A DNA stretch of 64,000 nucleotides, from positions 5,330,501-5,394,500 of the forward strand of contig NZ_CP082362.1 in assembly GCF_020740535.1 (NCBI RefSeq). Direction: 5' to 3'. This DNA is from Streptomyces profundus. GTDB lineage: Bacteria; Actinomycetota; Actinomycetes; Streptomycetales; Streptomycetaceae. The stretch's first letter is position 1. Each line of letters opens with the position of its first letter. The notes under the pieces were generated by a model that saw only the letters and a program-made list of their open reading frames with translations, searched no databases and was not told where the DNA came from. A program made the translations under genes and the position numbers. Of this stretch, positions 1 through 9,485 are shown one piece after another.

Positions 1-1
1 T

Positions 2-307
2 GTCGTACCGCTGTTGGTGACCCTGGGCTCCCCGATCGGGATGCGCACCGCCGTGCGCTCCCGGATGCGCCCGCAGCCACCCCGGGTCCCCGCCACCGTC
101 GGACGCTGGCTGAACTTCTGGGACCGGGACGACATCATCGTCGGCCGGCCCCGGATCGAGGACGCCGTCGCCGCCAACGCCGCCTCGGTGCGCCCCGAGA
201 CCAGGCGCGTCGACTCCGACGGCCTCTGGGTGCACCCGGCCGCCACCTATCTGGCGACGCCCGGTGTCGCCGGTCCCGTCATCGAGGCCCTTGAGGCGGC
301 CGGATGA
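2..307 (+). CDS. alpha/beta hydrolase (lipase-like), C-terminal part, 5' end outside window
   Basis: Only the last 101 residues are present; the frame is open from base 2. The visible part has the look of the C-terminal third of a lipase-type alpha/beta hydrolase: a TLGSPIG strand-turn, a W-N-x-x-D-x-x-D segment that usually carries the catalytic acid, and a late His in VHPAATYL suited to complete the triad. The nucleophile elbow would lie upstream and cannot be seen. The stop overlaps the next start as ATGA, so it is translationally coupled to the caspase-VMAP gene and is probably part of the same conflict operon. Assignment rests on pattern memory of this tail and is moderate. Confidence 0.6.
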   Translation, partial: VVPLLVTLGSPIGMRTAVRSRMRPQPPRVPATVGRWLNFWDRDDIIVGRPRIEDAVAANAASVRPETRRVDSDGLWVHPAATYLATPGVAGPVIEALEAAG

Positions 308-2382
308 CCGTTCCGCCGCCCCTTCGTCACCTGCTGGTGATCGCGCCCCAGTGCCCGGCCCTTGGCCAGCTGGACGGGCTTGAGGAGGTGGCGCGCGCAC
401 TGCACGAGACCCTGCTGGATCGCCGGACGGGCGCCTGCGAGGCGGGCCCGCCCGGGGTGGAGACGCTGCTGTACGGGCCCTCGCTCGGACAGGCGCGGAT
501 CGAGGGGGCCATCCGCGACGCGGCCCGACGGGCCGGCCGGGCCGGGGCGGAGCTGGTGCTGGCCCTGGTCGGCCACGGCACGATCCACGGCGGGGTGCCC
601 GAGCTGTATCTGATGGCGGCCGACTCCCGCCCCGACGAGCCGACCACGGTGGTCGATGTCGGCGACCTCCTCGGCCAGGTGCTCGACACCCAGGGGGTCA
701 GGGGGGTCGTCGCGCTCGTCGACACCTGCCACGCGGGCGGCGCCATACCCGACCTCGCCGCGCTGGGCGGCGGCATCAGGCGGGGCACCGGCCGGCTGTC
801 CCTGCTGATGTCCGTCGGGGTCGACGAGGACGCGTACGGCCTCGCGTTCACCCGCGGACTGGTCCGTGTCCTGCGCGGCGGCATCCCGGGCGAGGGCGCC
901 CACCTGTCGGCCAGGGCGGTGTGCGTGGCCGTGAACGAGGCGACGGGGACGGCCGCCCGCCTGGTGGACGCGGACGGCGATCCCCTCCCCGGACAGCACC
1001 CCTGGATCGCGCGCAACGTCTGCCACCGGCCGGCCGACGGGCCGCTCCTCGGGCCCGTGGGCGCCGAGGAACTCGCCTGGGCGTTAAGGCCGTTGGGCGA
1101 GGACGTGCCCCCGCTCCCCGGCACCGCCGATCTGGAGGGCCTGCGGCGGCGACTGCGGGATCCCGGGGTCGGCGGCACGGCGGCGCCCGAGGACGCCGCG
1201 TACGCGAGGGCCGTCGTCGACGGGCTGCTGACCGCCACCAGGACGGTGGAGCTGCTGCGTGACTGGCCGGGTGGCCCGTTGACCTCGGAGCGGCTGCGCC
1301 GCGCGGCCAACGCCGCCGGTGGCAGCGCGGCCTGTCCGCCGCACCTCGGCGGTGGCGATCTGCTGCGGCACTGCGCCGAGTTCCTCCGCCTCAGGGCGCC
1401 CAGGGGCGCGGGCGACCGCGAGGCGCATCTGGCCGAGTTCGTGGCGGCGCTCGCCCACGAGGACGGCATCGACCCCGACACGCCCGAACTGGCCGCGTGG
1501 ATCAGGGCCACGGGCGCCGCCATCGAGTACAACGACGCCGTCGCCGCGCTCGCCGACCGGGAGAACGCCTCCCGCCTGCGGCTGGTCGTCAGCCTGCACG
1601 CGGCCCTCGCCGACGCGTGGCCGGAGACCTTGACCGCCTGGCTCCTGGACCGCGGCGAACAGGTGGCCTACGGGGACTTCCCCTGCCCCGCCACGCAGCC
1701 CGGCATCGAGGGAACCCTGGCGACCATCCTCGCCTGGGCCACCCGCCAGGCTCGGAGGATAGGCGCCCGCCTGCGGCGGGTGGAGATCGCCGCCTCCGCG
1801 CACCAACTGGTCCACTGGCGCCCCGAGGAGTCGGACATCGGGACGCGGCTCGGCCGCACGCACAACGTCGTGCTGCGCTGGAGCGACCGGCTCTGCCCGC
1901 CGGCGCATCTCGGCTGGATCAACGACTACGCCCGTGACCGCCTCGCGGCCATGAACACCGGTCAGGACGGCTGCGCGCCCGTCGACTGGCTCGGCAAGGA
2001 GGAGACCGGCTCCGCACGCGAGTTGACGGCCCGGCTGGCCGACGGGGTCTTCGAACGGGCGGTGGCGCTCGGCCACCGCCCCGCCCAACTGGACCAGCTG
2101 ATGCCCGCGTTGCTGGCCCACGCCCCGATCGTCCTGTGGCCGGCGGACGACGAGGATCTGCCAGCGGCCACACGGGACGGCGTCAACCGCCACTGGGACC
2201 GGCTGCCCGAGCGGTTCAGCGAGGCCTACCGCGACGACTGGCGGGCCAACCCGGGGCCGAACGGCGCGCGCCACGACAGGCCGGCGCTCGCCCGGCTGCG
2301 ATGCGTCTGGCACGACACGGAGTGGCTCGACTTCTGCGACTGGTTCGAGACACAAACGACCGACGGAGCGAACACCCTATGA
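304..2382 (+). CDS. caspase-VMAP protein (effector of a vWA-MoxR-VMAP system)
   Basis: 692 residues. Residues 5-170 are a peptidase C14 (caspase) domain: catalytic His91 in LVGHGTIHG and Cys142 in VDTCHAGG, both intact. A helical middle region follows. From about residue 420 to the end is a VMAP-C domain (vWA-MoxR-associated protein, C-terminal), recognisable from GEQVAYGDFP, VVLRWSDRL and IVLWPADD. In the known ternary systems the VMAP protein carries the effector, here a protease, and is gated by the MoxR ATPase and vWA partner encoded next. Starts and stops overlap on both sides as ATGA. Codon 261 (bases 1084-1086) is TTA, so translation should need the bldA tRNA; nearly all other Leu codons are CTG or CTC. 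Confidence 0.88.
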   Translation: MTVPPPLRHLLVIAPQCPALGQLDGLEEVARALHETLLDRRTGACEAGPPGVETLLYGPSLGQARIEGAIRDAARRAGRAGAELVLALVGHGTIHGGVPELYLMAADSRPDEPTTVVDVGDLLGQVLDTQGVRGVVALVDTCHAGGAIPDLAALGGGIRRGTGRLSLLMSVGVDEDAYGLAFTRGLVRVLRGGIPGEGAHLSARAVCVAVNEATGTAARLVDADGDPLPGQHPWIARNVCHRPADGPLLGPVGAEELAWALRPLGEDVPPLPGTADLEGLRRRLRDPGVGGTAAPEDAAYARAVVDGLLTATRTVELLRDWPGGPLTSERLRRAANAAGGSAACPPHLGGGDLLRHCAEFLRLRAPRGAGDREAHLAEFVAALAHEDGIDPDTPELAAWIRATGAAIEYNDAVAALADRENASRLRLVVSLHAALADAWPETLTAWLLDRGEQVAYGDFPCPATQPGIEGTLATILAWATRQARRIGARLRRVEIAASAHQLVHWRPEESDIGTRLGRTHNVVLRWSDRLCPPAHLGWINDYARDRLAAMNTGQDGCAPVDWLGKEETGSARELTARLADGVFERAVALGHRPAQLDQLMPALLAHAPIVLWPADDEDLPAATRDGVNRHWDRLPERFSEAYRDDWRANPGPNGARHDRPALARLRCVWHDTEWLDFCDWFETQTTDGANTL

Positions 2383-3320
2383 CCTGGCAACCGTTCTATG
2401 TCGGCGACGGCACCCCCCGGGACGTGGATCTCGGCGAGCCACCGCCGTGGCGCCGCTTCCCCAGGCAGTCCCTGCACCGGGAGTTCCAGCCGCCGCCCGG
2501 GTTGGTCGAGGCGGTCAACGCCGCGCTGGCGCTGCGCCGCCCCCTGCTGCTGACCGGCGCCCCAGGTTCGGGCAAGTCGACGGTGATCGAGCAGGTGGCA
2601 CAGGAGTTGAAACTGGGCAGGACACTGCGCTGGCACATCACCTCCCGCAGCACCCTCACGGACGCGCTCTACCACTACGACGCGCTCGGACGCATCCACG
2701 CCCAGCGTCTGGAGGGCGGCCGAGGCGCCGACGCCGGCGCCGATGACATCGCCCCCTTCGTGCGCCTCGGCCCCCTCGGTACCGCGCTGCTGCCGGGGGA
2801 ACGCCCTCGGGCCCTGCTCGTCGACGAGATCGACAAGAGCGATCTCGACCTCCCCAGCGACCTGCTCGACGTGCTGGAGCGCGGCGAGTTCGAGATCCCC
2901 GAACTCGCCCGCTACCGGGAGGACGTCGTCCATGTCCGCGAGGCCGCGGAGAACACCCTCGCCGCGCTGGAAAAGGGCCGGGTGCGGTGCACCGTCTTCC
3001 CGTTCCTCGTGCTGACCAGCAACGGCGAACGCGACTTCCCCGCCGCGTTCCTGCGGCGCTGCGTCCGCTACACCATGCCGCAGCCCACCGTCGCCACGCT
3101 GCACCGGGTCGTCGCCGCCCACCTTCGGGTCGACGAGGCCCAGGCCGGCGCCGTGGACACCCTGGTGACCGCCTTCGTCGAACGACTTGAGGCGGGCGAG
3201 AGCCTGGCCGTCGACCAACTCCTCAACGCCGTACATGTGTTGACCGCGCAGGAGGCACCGGCCGAGGACGACGCGCGAAGCGTGCTGGAGCTGATCCTCC
3301 GTGGGCTCACCCATGCCTGA
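2379..3320 (+). CDS. MoxR-type AAA+ ATPase of the VMAP system
   Basis: 313 residues from the ATG that overlaps the preceding TGA. A longer upstream reading frame exists, but the ATGA junction and the family length favour this start. Walker A is GAPGSGKS at 60-67, Walker B is LLVDEID, sensor 1 is LTSNGER, and an arginine-finger region FLRRC follows. MoxR ATPases act as chaperone-like remodelers of vWA-domain partners. Here the ATPase probably controls assembly or release of the caspase-VMAP effector encoded upstream, together with the vWA protein downstream. All motifs look functional. The stop overlaps the next gene by 8 bp. Confidence 0.9.
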   Translation: MTWQPFYVGDGTPRDVDLGEPPPWRRFPRQSLHREFQPPPGLVEAVNAALALRRPLLLTGAPGSGKSTVIEQVAQELKLGRTLRWHITSRSTLTDALYHYDALGRIHAQRLEGGRGADAGADDIAPFVRLGPLGTALLPGERPRALLVDEIDKSDLDLPSDLLDVLERGEFEIPELARYREDVVHVREAAENTLAALEKGRVRCTVFPFLVLTSNGERDFPAAFLRRCVRYTMPQPTVATLHRVVAAHLRVDEAQAGAVDTLVTAFVERLEAGESLAVDQLLNAVHVLTAQEAPAEDDARSVLELILRGLTHA

Positions 3321-6300
3321 ACCACTGGCCCTGGCGGTCGGGGCGCTGCGCGGCGTCGCCCCCGAGCTGGACGCCACCGGACTCGCCGAGGCGCTGTGGC
3401 TGGCCTCCCTGATGGCCGAGCCCTCGGGAACCGCCGACGGGTCCGCGCGCTCGCCGTCGACCACCGGCCAGGACCAGGAGCTGGAGCGCCGCTCTCCGCC
3501 GCCGCGCCCCGAGCGCCACGGCGGCTCCGGGACCGAACGTGCGAACCCGTCCGAACTCGCCCTCCACGAACGGCTGTCCGGGTCCACCGCTCGGGTGCGC
3601 GGCGAGGTGGTGGACCTCCCGGGCGCCGCCGCCCTGCCGCTCGCCCTGGAGCTGGCCAGGGCCCTGCGCCCCTGGAAGCGGCCCTGGCGCGGCGGGCGGC
3701 ACCAGGCCCTGGACATCGAAGCGACCGCCCAGGACTACGCGCGCAGCGGTGAGTTGATCCCCGTCTTCACCACCGCGCCGGAACGCTGGTTCGACCTGGT
3801 CGTGGTCGTCGACCGGTCCCCGTCGATGCTGGTGTGGCGGGAGACCATCGACGCCTTCACCGCCGTCCTCGACCAACTCGGGGCCTTCCGCACCCTCCAG
3901 ATCCGGGACCTCACGCTCGACGCCGACGGCGAGGCCACCCTCCGCGACGGCCAAGGGCGCGCCGGCAACCCGGGGCAGCTGCGCTCCCCGACCGGCCGCC
4001 GGCTGGTGCTGGTGGTGTCCGACTGCGCCCCCCGCGCATGGCGGGCCCCGGAGATCTGGCGGCAGCTGCGCGCCTGGTCCCGCACCACGCCCGTCGCGCT
4101 GCTCAACCCCCTGCCGGTGAAGCTGTGGCGCTCCGCCGGCCTCGACCTGCCGACCGTCCGCGTCCGACCGGGGCGGCCGGGCGCCGCCAACAACGAACTC
4201 TCCTTCACCCGGCCGACCATGCTCTCGCCCAACGGGGCGGACGAGTGGGAGGGGTGGATGCCGCTCCCGGTCCTGTCCCTGACCCCGCACTCCCTGGCCC
4301 GCTGGTCGGACACCGTGATGCGCGGCGACCCCGGGGGCTGCGGCGCGGTCCTTGTCCCCCCGGACGGCCACCCGGTGAGCCGCCGACGGGCCCGCTCGTC
4401 CCCCCGGGGCCCCGAGGAGCGCGCCCGGGGCTTCCTCCGGACGGCTTCGCCCCCGGCCATCCGACTCGCGGTGCTCTGCTCACCCTTCGACCAACTGAGC
4501 CTGGCGCTGCTCCATCTGATCCGCCAGGAGATCGTCCCGGAGGCAACCACCTCGGACATGGCCGAGCTCCTCACCGCCGGTATCCTCCCCCTGCGGACGG
4601 ACCCCGAAGGGGTGGCCGTCCTGACGGTACCGGCCCCGGTCCAGGCCCTGCTGGGCGACGAACTACGCGACCACGAACGCCACCGCGTCCGCCGCACCCT
4701 CGCCGGCCTGCGCATCGCGCGTGCCGCCGGCGGTCGCGGCCCGACCGCCGTGGTGAGCGGCGGCCGGGCCACGGACGAGGTCCTGGCCGAGCCCACCCCG
4801 TTCGGCTACGTCCTGGCCGGCGCCGCCCCGGCCCCGCCCACGGAGTCCGTCAGCGCGACGGCGGCGCGCCTCGCGATGACCCTGCTGCCCTGGGACGGTC
4901 CGCGGTGGCCGCGGCCGGGGGATCTCGTCTCCGCGGTGGACACGACGCTGGAGCTGCTGGCCGACCAGGACCTCGGCACCGACCGCGCGGCGCTGCTGCG
5001 GGAGTTGGAGTCCCTCGTCAACGTCTGGCAGGCGCCGGCGGAGGGGGAGGCCGATCGCGCCAGCCACTTCTGGTCCCAGTACAAGCGGTATCTGACGGAG
5101 GACCAGCGCGTCGCGGCGCCCGTGGTCCTGCGCATCGACGAGGACACCAGGGACGTGCTGGCCCAGCTGGAGGACCCCTGGCGTTTGGGCAGGTGGCGAC
5201 GCGGTGGCCGGCTCGTCAGCCACCCGAGGCTGGATCGGACGGCGCACGCCATCGGCCTGATGGCCAAGGCCATCGACGCCGGTTACCGGCTGGTCGTGCT
5301 GATCGCCGGGACCACGGACGGCGAGCGCAGCGAGGTGCAACAGAGAGTCGACCGGGGCCTGTTGGGGTTCGACACCAGGTTCCGGCCGCGCGCCCCGCGG
5401 GACGGCGAGGACGCGGCGCACCGGCGCGGCGTCGGCTCCGCCCCGCACGCCGAGCGGCTCGACATCGTCGCCATGACGAGCAGCGGCGAGGGAGGGGACT
5501 TCAGCCCGGAGCACGCGAGGCGCCTCCCGTTCCTCGTGGGAACGCTCCCCCACGTCTTCGTCGTCAAGCGGAACTCCCGCGTCCTGGACAGCCTCGGCAA
5601 GTGGCTCGCCGACCTGCCGGGAACGGGCGCCGCCGGAGTGACCCGTGACCTCCCCCTGCTGGTCGTCGATCACGACGTCGACGCGACCTCCACGCGTTTC
5701 CTCTCGGCGTCGGGCGGGGGCCCGTCCACCCCCTGGGCCGCGAGCGTCCGCGCCCTGGTGGACCGCTTCGAGAGGTCCGTCTACCTCGGATACGGGGAGT
5801 CGCCGGTCGGCGGACTGCCCACCGGCTTCGAACTCCGGGGGAACGGATTCCTGCTCTCCCCCGACACCTTCCGCCACACCCTGCGCGTGCCGTCGTCAGA
5901 TGCCACGAGCCCCGCCGGCTCGTCCGACCCGCTCCGGGAACCCCTCCCGCCCCGCTCGGAGTCGAGCTTCCACCCGGTCACCGACCACGAGGAGTGGATG
6001 CCCGCCCGGCACCCGGCGGCGCATGTGCCGAGCTCGGAGCTGCCCCCCTCGCTGTGCTCGGCGATCGACGCGTTTGTGCTCGCCTGCGCCGCGCGCCGCG
6101 CTCACGGGGACTTCTCGGAGACCTGTTCCATGCTGGTGAGCGTCAGCCGGCACCCTCGGGTCCAGGCCCATGTGCGGGACTGGGTCGACTCCCGCGTCCG
6201 CGGGATCGAGGACACCCTCGGGGCCGGCGGCCCCGAGGCGGAGCGGCGGATGGCCGCCTTCGAGTCCGCCTGGGCGACGCACCTCTCACCCGCCGAACCG

Positions 6301-7245
6301 GGAGAGCTCTCCTGGCGGGACGTCGCGCCGCATGTGCGATGGGCCGTCGCCAGCATCCGGGTCCGGACCTTCGACGGGGAACCACGGGACATGACGGCGT
6401 TCTCCGAGCGCGCCCCGGGGAGCAGGAACACCATCGCGGTCACGGTGGCCCTGTCCACCGCCAGCCTTCCCATCGACGGGCCCACCGTCGCCTATGTCCT
6501 CGGCTCCCCCCGCGACTCCCTCTTCCCACCCCGGTGGTTGGGCGAGTTCCGCGGCGGTCGCAACGGCATCAGGCGCCTCTACACCACCCCGGACAACCAC
6601 GAGAAGTGGGGGCGGCCCGGCCGCGTCGGCCCCCCCGCCACCTCGGGTCGCTCCGGACCGGTGGTCGAGACGCCGCGCTTCAGCCTGTCCCCCGAGGTCC
6701 TGAGGAACAACTTCCAGACGTTGGAGCGCATGGTCGCCTCGCTCGACCGGATCGCCCCCGGATCGGTGCACCCTCTCGACCGCACCGTGCTGTGGGAGGG
6801 GGTGCCCATGGACCAGGTGACCGGATTTCTCGACGCGTACCAACTCTCCCAGGACGGGCGGCCCGGCGTCGACGCCGACGCACGCGCTCGCGCGGCTGCC
6901 GGCGGGCCCGACGGCTGGAACGTGTGCCTGATGAGCCGGGGGCACGCTCCCCAGCGGGCGGCCGTCGCCCAGCACCTGATCGGGCTGGTGCAACGATCGC
7001 CGCTCGACGAACCCGGGGCCGACGTCGACGAGCTGGTGCGCCGCCTGGTCGCCCCGGAGGACGAGCGCGCCGACCCGGCAGCGGGACGGGAGGGCGGGGC
7101 CGTCCACCGCCGCGACCGACCGCTGTTGTTGCTCTACCTGCTCCGCCAGCCCCTCGGGGCCGACGCCGGGAGCCCCACCCCCATCGTCGGGTTCTTCATG
7201 AGATTCCCCCCCTCCGACGCGGGGCCCCTCGCCGGGGATCGGTGA
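3313..7245 (+). CDS. SAV_2336-type vWA protein fused to a degenerate Z1/SF2 helicase-like module
   Basis: 1310 residues from ATG 3313; a GTG at 3301 would add four. Residues 1-35 match the SAV_2336 N-terminal motif (ELDATGLAEALWLASLM). Residues 155-270 are a vWA domain with an intact MIDAS (D167-R-S169-P-S171), followed by the usual helical region to about 490. Residues 500-1310 then follow the layout of Z1-domain helicase-like proteins: KAIDAGYRLVVLIAG, VVKRNSRVL, LVVDHDVD, YLGYGESPVG, SMLVSVSR, and a late WNVCLMSRG / PIVGFFMRFP segment. Where I remember the family having Walker A (GHVQSGKT), this protein reads SHPRLDRT; DDEAD is DHDVD and TATPFA is ESPVG. It should therefore not hydrolyse ATP there. 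The Z1 assignment comes from remembered consensus, not a search. Confidence 0.85.
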   Translation: MPEPLALAVGALRGVAPELDATGLAEALWLASLMAEPSGTADGSARSPSTTGQDQELERRSPPPRPERHGGSGTERANPSELALHERLSGSTARVRGEVVDLPGAAALPLALELARALRPWKRPWRGGRHQALDIEATAQDYARSGELIPVFTTAPERWFDLVVVVDRSPSMLVWRETIDAFTAVLDQLGAFRTLQIRDLTLDADGEATLRDGQGRAGNPGQLRSPTGRRLVLVVSDCAPRAWRAPEIWRQLRAWSRTTPVALLNPLPVKLWRSAGLDLPTVRVRPGRPGAANNELSFTRPTMLSPNGADEWEGWMPLPVLSLTPHSLARWSDTVMRGDPGGCGAVLVPPDGHPVSRRRARSSPRGPEERARGFLRTASPPAIRLAVLCSPFDQLSLALLHLIRQEIVPEATTSDMAELLTAGILPLRTDPEGVAVLTVPAPVQALLGDELRDHERHRVRRTLAGLRIARAAGGRGPTAVVSGGRATDEVLAEPTPFGYVLAGAAPAPPTESVSATAARLAMTLLPWDGPRWPRPGDLVSAVDTTLELLADQDLGTDRAALLRELESLVNVWQAPAEGEADRASHFWSQYKRYLTEDQRVAAPVVLRIDEDTRDVLAQLEDPWRLGRWRRGGRLVSHPRLDRTAHAIGLMAKAIDAGYRLVVLIAGTTDGERSEVQQRVDRGLLGFDTRFRPRAPRDGEDAAHRRGVGSAPHAERLDIVAMTSSGEGGDFSPEHARRLPFLVGTLPHVFVVKRNSRVLDSLGKWLADLPGTGAAGVTRDLPLLVVDHDVDATSTRFLSASGGGPSTPWAASVRALVDRFERSVYLGYGESPVGGLPTGFELRGNGFLLSPDTFRHTLRVPSSDATSPAGSSDPLREPLPPRSESSFHPVTDHEEWMPARHPAAHVPSSELPPSLCSAIDAFVLACAARRAHGDFSETCSMLVSVSRHPRVQAHVRDWVDSRVRGIEDTLGAGGPEAERRMAAFESAWATHLSPAEPGELSWRDVAPHVRWAVASIRVRTFDGEPRDMTAFSERAPGSRNTIAVTVALSTASLPIDGPTVAYVLGSPRDSLFPPRWLGEFRGGRNGIRRLYTTPDNHEKWGRPGRVGPPATSGRSGPVVETPRFSLSPEVLRNNFQTLERMVASLDRIAPGSVHPLDRTVLWEGVPMDQVTGFLDAYQLSQDGRPGVDADARARAAAGGPDGWNVCLMSRGHAPQRAAVAQHLIGLVQRSPLDEPGADVDELVRRLVAPEDERADPAAGREGGAVHRRDRPLLLLYLLRQPLGADAGSPTPIVGFFMRFPPSDAGPLAGDR

Positions 7246-8161
7246 GGAGGGTGGCCAACTGGTCGGCCAGCGCCGTGAGGTGGTCGAGGGACGGGCCCTC
7301 GCGGGCGATGCGGAAACCGTGGCGGCGGGCCCAGAACGCGGTCTCGACGGCGTGGAACTGCGCCCAGCGCCAGACCCGTTCGGGATCGAGTTCGGCGGCG
7401 TCGGCGAACCCGTCCAGCGCGCGGGCGACGGCCCGGCGCGGGTCGTCGGCCCGGGCGAGCGTCAGCGCGCGGGACTTGAGCAGGGCGCCGCTGTCATAGG
7501 CGGGATCGCCCGCGTACCCCTTGGGGTCCACGGCCAGCCAGGGTTCGCGTTCGGCCCGCAGGATGTTGCCGGGGTGCAGGTCGCCATGGACCAGCGTGTC
7601 CGGCTGGTCGCGGCCCAGCTCGCGGACGGTCGCCCTGGCAGCCGCCACCACCCGGGGCGCCAGGGCGTGCGTCAACTCGGCCGCGTCCCGCCGCAGTTCC
7701 TCCTCCCAGGTGTCGGCCCGACCGCGCAGCCTGGGCAGCCCCGGCGGGGCGGCGACGGCCAGCCGGCGGCTGATCCGTCCGGCGATCCGCACCACCTCGT
7801 CGCCGTCCGGCACCTCGGCCAGGGTCGCCGTGTCGGCCCGCTCCAGCAGCATCGCGAAGCGCGCGTCGTCCCGCTCGTGCAACAGCACGGCGCCGCGTCC
7901 GCGCCAGGCCGCGAACGCGTCGGGCTCGTGGACGTTGCCCGGATGTGGGAACGACACCTTCAGCACGGCGGGCCCCGAGGCGCCGCGCCGCACCGGCACG
8001 ATGACGCCGACGCCGCCATGCGTCACCCCGCCGTCCGGCACACAACCCCAGCGGTCCAGCAACTCCGCGACGATCCCCGGCAGTTCGGCCAGCCACCCCG
8101 CCGCGGCGTCCCCCTCACGCTCCCGCGTCCCCCACGCGAACGCCTCCGGTACGGTGATCAT
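7196..8161 (-). CDS. aminoglycoside/hydroxyurea phosphotransferase family kinase
   Basis: 321 residues with the APH fold. The catalytic loop is LVHGDLHPGNIL and the metal-binding segment is AVDPKGYAGD, which resembles streptomycin 6-phosphotransferase / hydroxyurea kinase (APH(6)) proteins. The ATP-binding lobe contains VLKVSFP. It should phosphorylate a small molecule in the cytoplasm; the substrate cannot be read from sequence, and members are often housekeeping or self-protection kinases. It converges on the conflict operon and its last 50 bp overlap the 3' end of the vWA gene on the other strand. The start ATG at 8161 has no competing candidate nearby. Confidence 0.85.
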   Translation of the reverse strand: MITVPEAFAWGTREREGDAAAGWLAELPGIVAELLDRWGCVPDGGVTHGGVGVIVPVRRGASGPAVLKVSFPHPGNVHEPDAFAAWRGRGAVLLHERDDARFAMLLERADTATLAEVPDGDEVVRIAGRISRRLAVAAPPGLPRLRGRADTWEEELRRDAAELTHALAPRVVAAARATVRELGRDQPDTLVHGDLHPGNILRAEREPWLAVDPKGYAGDPAYDSGALLKSRALTLARADDPRRAVARALDGFADAAELDPERVWRWAQFHAVETAFWARRHGFRIAREGPSLDHLTALADQLATLLTDPRRGAPRRRGGIS

Positions 8162-8222
8162 GTCGGCAGCCTACGCCGGGCCGATGGCGGCGCGGTGGGA
8201 CGGACGCCGGCCGGATGGGCGG

Positions 8223-9434
8223 TCATCGCCGGGCGGCCGGCCCCGGGCCGGTGAGGCCCACCGCCAGGGCAGCCAGGGCCAGCGCCGCCGCGCTCCAGAG
8301 CAGCGTCGTGATGCCGGCCGACTCCACGACGGTGCCGCCCAGGAACGCGCCCAGCGCGATCGCGGCGGTGAAGACCCCGACATAGAGGCCGGTGACCTGC
8401 TCGACGCGGTGCGGCGCCGCCTGGCTCATCCAGATCTGACCGCCCACGGACAGCCCCCCGTAGGCCAGCCCCCACAGCGCGATGGCGCCCCAGGCCGCGC
8501 CGACGACCGTGCCCAGGACGGCGAGCAGCGCGATCGCCGTGCCGATGCCGAGCGCCAGGCCGAGCACGGTGCGGCGGGCCCGGCCGGCCGCAGCCGCGCC
8601 GGCGGCGAAGTTGCCGACCAGCCCGAAGAGGCCGTAGACCAGCAGCAGCAGGGCGATGGAGCCGGCGGTCAGACCGGTGCGTTCCTCCAACACGGGCCGC
8701 ACATAGGTGTAGGCGGCGAAGTGCGCGGTCACCAGCAACGCGATCAGCGTCAGGCCCACGCCGACGGCCGGCGTCCACAGGCCCGCTCGTCGTCCGTCCG
8801 GGGCGGGGTCGGGCGCGGCCGGGCGGGGGAGGCGCGGCAGCGCCAGCAGCAGCCCGGCGGCGAGCAGCAGCGCCGCGCCCGCCAGGCAGCCGAACGCGGC
8901 CCGCCAGCCGAAGGCGTTGCCGACCAGCGTGCCAAGCGGCACCCCGACGACGGAGGCGGCGGCGACGCCGCTGACCGCGAAGGACACCGCGAGGGCCGCG
9001 TTGCGCGGCGCCACCAGCCGGGTCGCTACGGCGGAGGCCAGTCCCCAGACGGCGCCCATGCCGAAGCCGATCACCACCCGGGAGACCATCAGCAGGCCGA
9101 GCCCGCCGGCGACGGCCGTCAGCGCGTTGCCGACGGCCAGCACCACCATCGCCACGGCCAGGACGAGCCGCCGGTCCAGCCCGCCCAGCAGGCGCGGAAC
9201 GCTCGGTGCCGTCACGGCGGCCACCAGCCCGGTGACGGTCAGGCTGTAGCCGGCGGTGCCGGTGCTGATGTCCAGGCCATCGGCCATCGGCGTCAGCACG
9301 CCGACCGGCAGCATCTCCGAGGTGACCACCACAAAGGTGCTCAACGACAGCACGGCGACGGCCAGCCACTGCCACCCGCTGGTGGCCTCGGCCGTCGGGG
9401 AGCCGGAGTCGGTGACCGGCGCTGGGGAGCTCAT
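8223..9434 (-). CDS. MFS transporter (DHA1-type exporter)
   Basis: 403 residues, about 12 hydrophobic segments in two sets of six, the standard size for drug:H+ antiporter-1 proteins. The first helix is followed by a TSEMLPVG motif seen in AraJ/YdhP-like exporters. Between helices 2 and 3 lies PRLLGGLDRRLVL, the loop motif with basic residues. It is likely an inner-membrane exporter of sugars or small drugs. It is divergent from the ThuA gene, and an inverted repeat about 50 bp upstream of its start may be the operator for both. It is on the same strand as the phosphotransferase, 61 bp away, so the two may be co-transcribed. Confidence 0.9.
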   Translation of the reverse strand: MSSPAPVTDSGSPTAEATSGWQWLAVAVLSLSTFVVVTSEMLPVGVLTPMADGLDISTGTAGYSLTVTGLVAAVTAPSVPRLLGGLDRRLVLAVAMVVLAVGNALTAVAGGLGLLMVSRVVIGFGMGAVWGLASAVATRLVAPRNAALAVSFAVSGVAAASVVGVPLGTLVGNAFGWRAAFGCLAGAALLLAAGLLLALPRLPRPAAPDPAPDGRRAGLWTPAVGVGLTLIALLVTAHFAAYTYVRPVLEERTGLTAGSIALLLLVYGLFGLVGNFAAGAAAAGRARRTVLGLALGIGTAIALLAVLGTVVGAAWGAIALWGLAYGGLSVGGQIWMSQAAPHRVEQVTGLYVGVFTAAIALGAFLGGTVVESAGITTLLWSAAALALAALAVGLTGPGPAARR

Positions 9435-9485
9435 GGGACCAGCACAACAGCGCCCCGGAACACGAACAACGACGATTTTCTCAAC

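Noticed and set aside
3301..3312. GTG at 3301 as the start of the vWA gene
   Set aside because: ATG at 3313 begins at the family N-terminus; GTG 3301 adds only four residues and gives a longer overlap.
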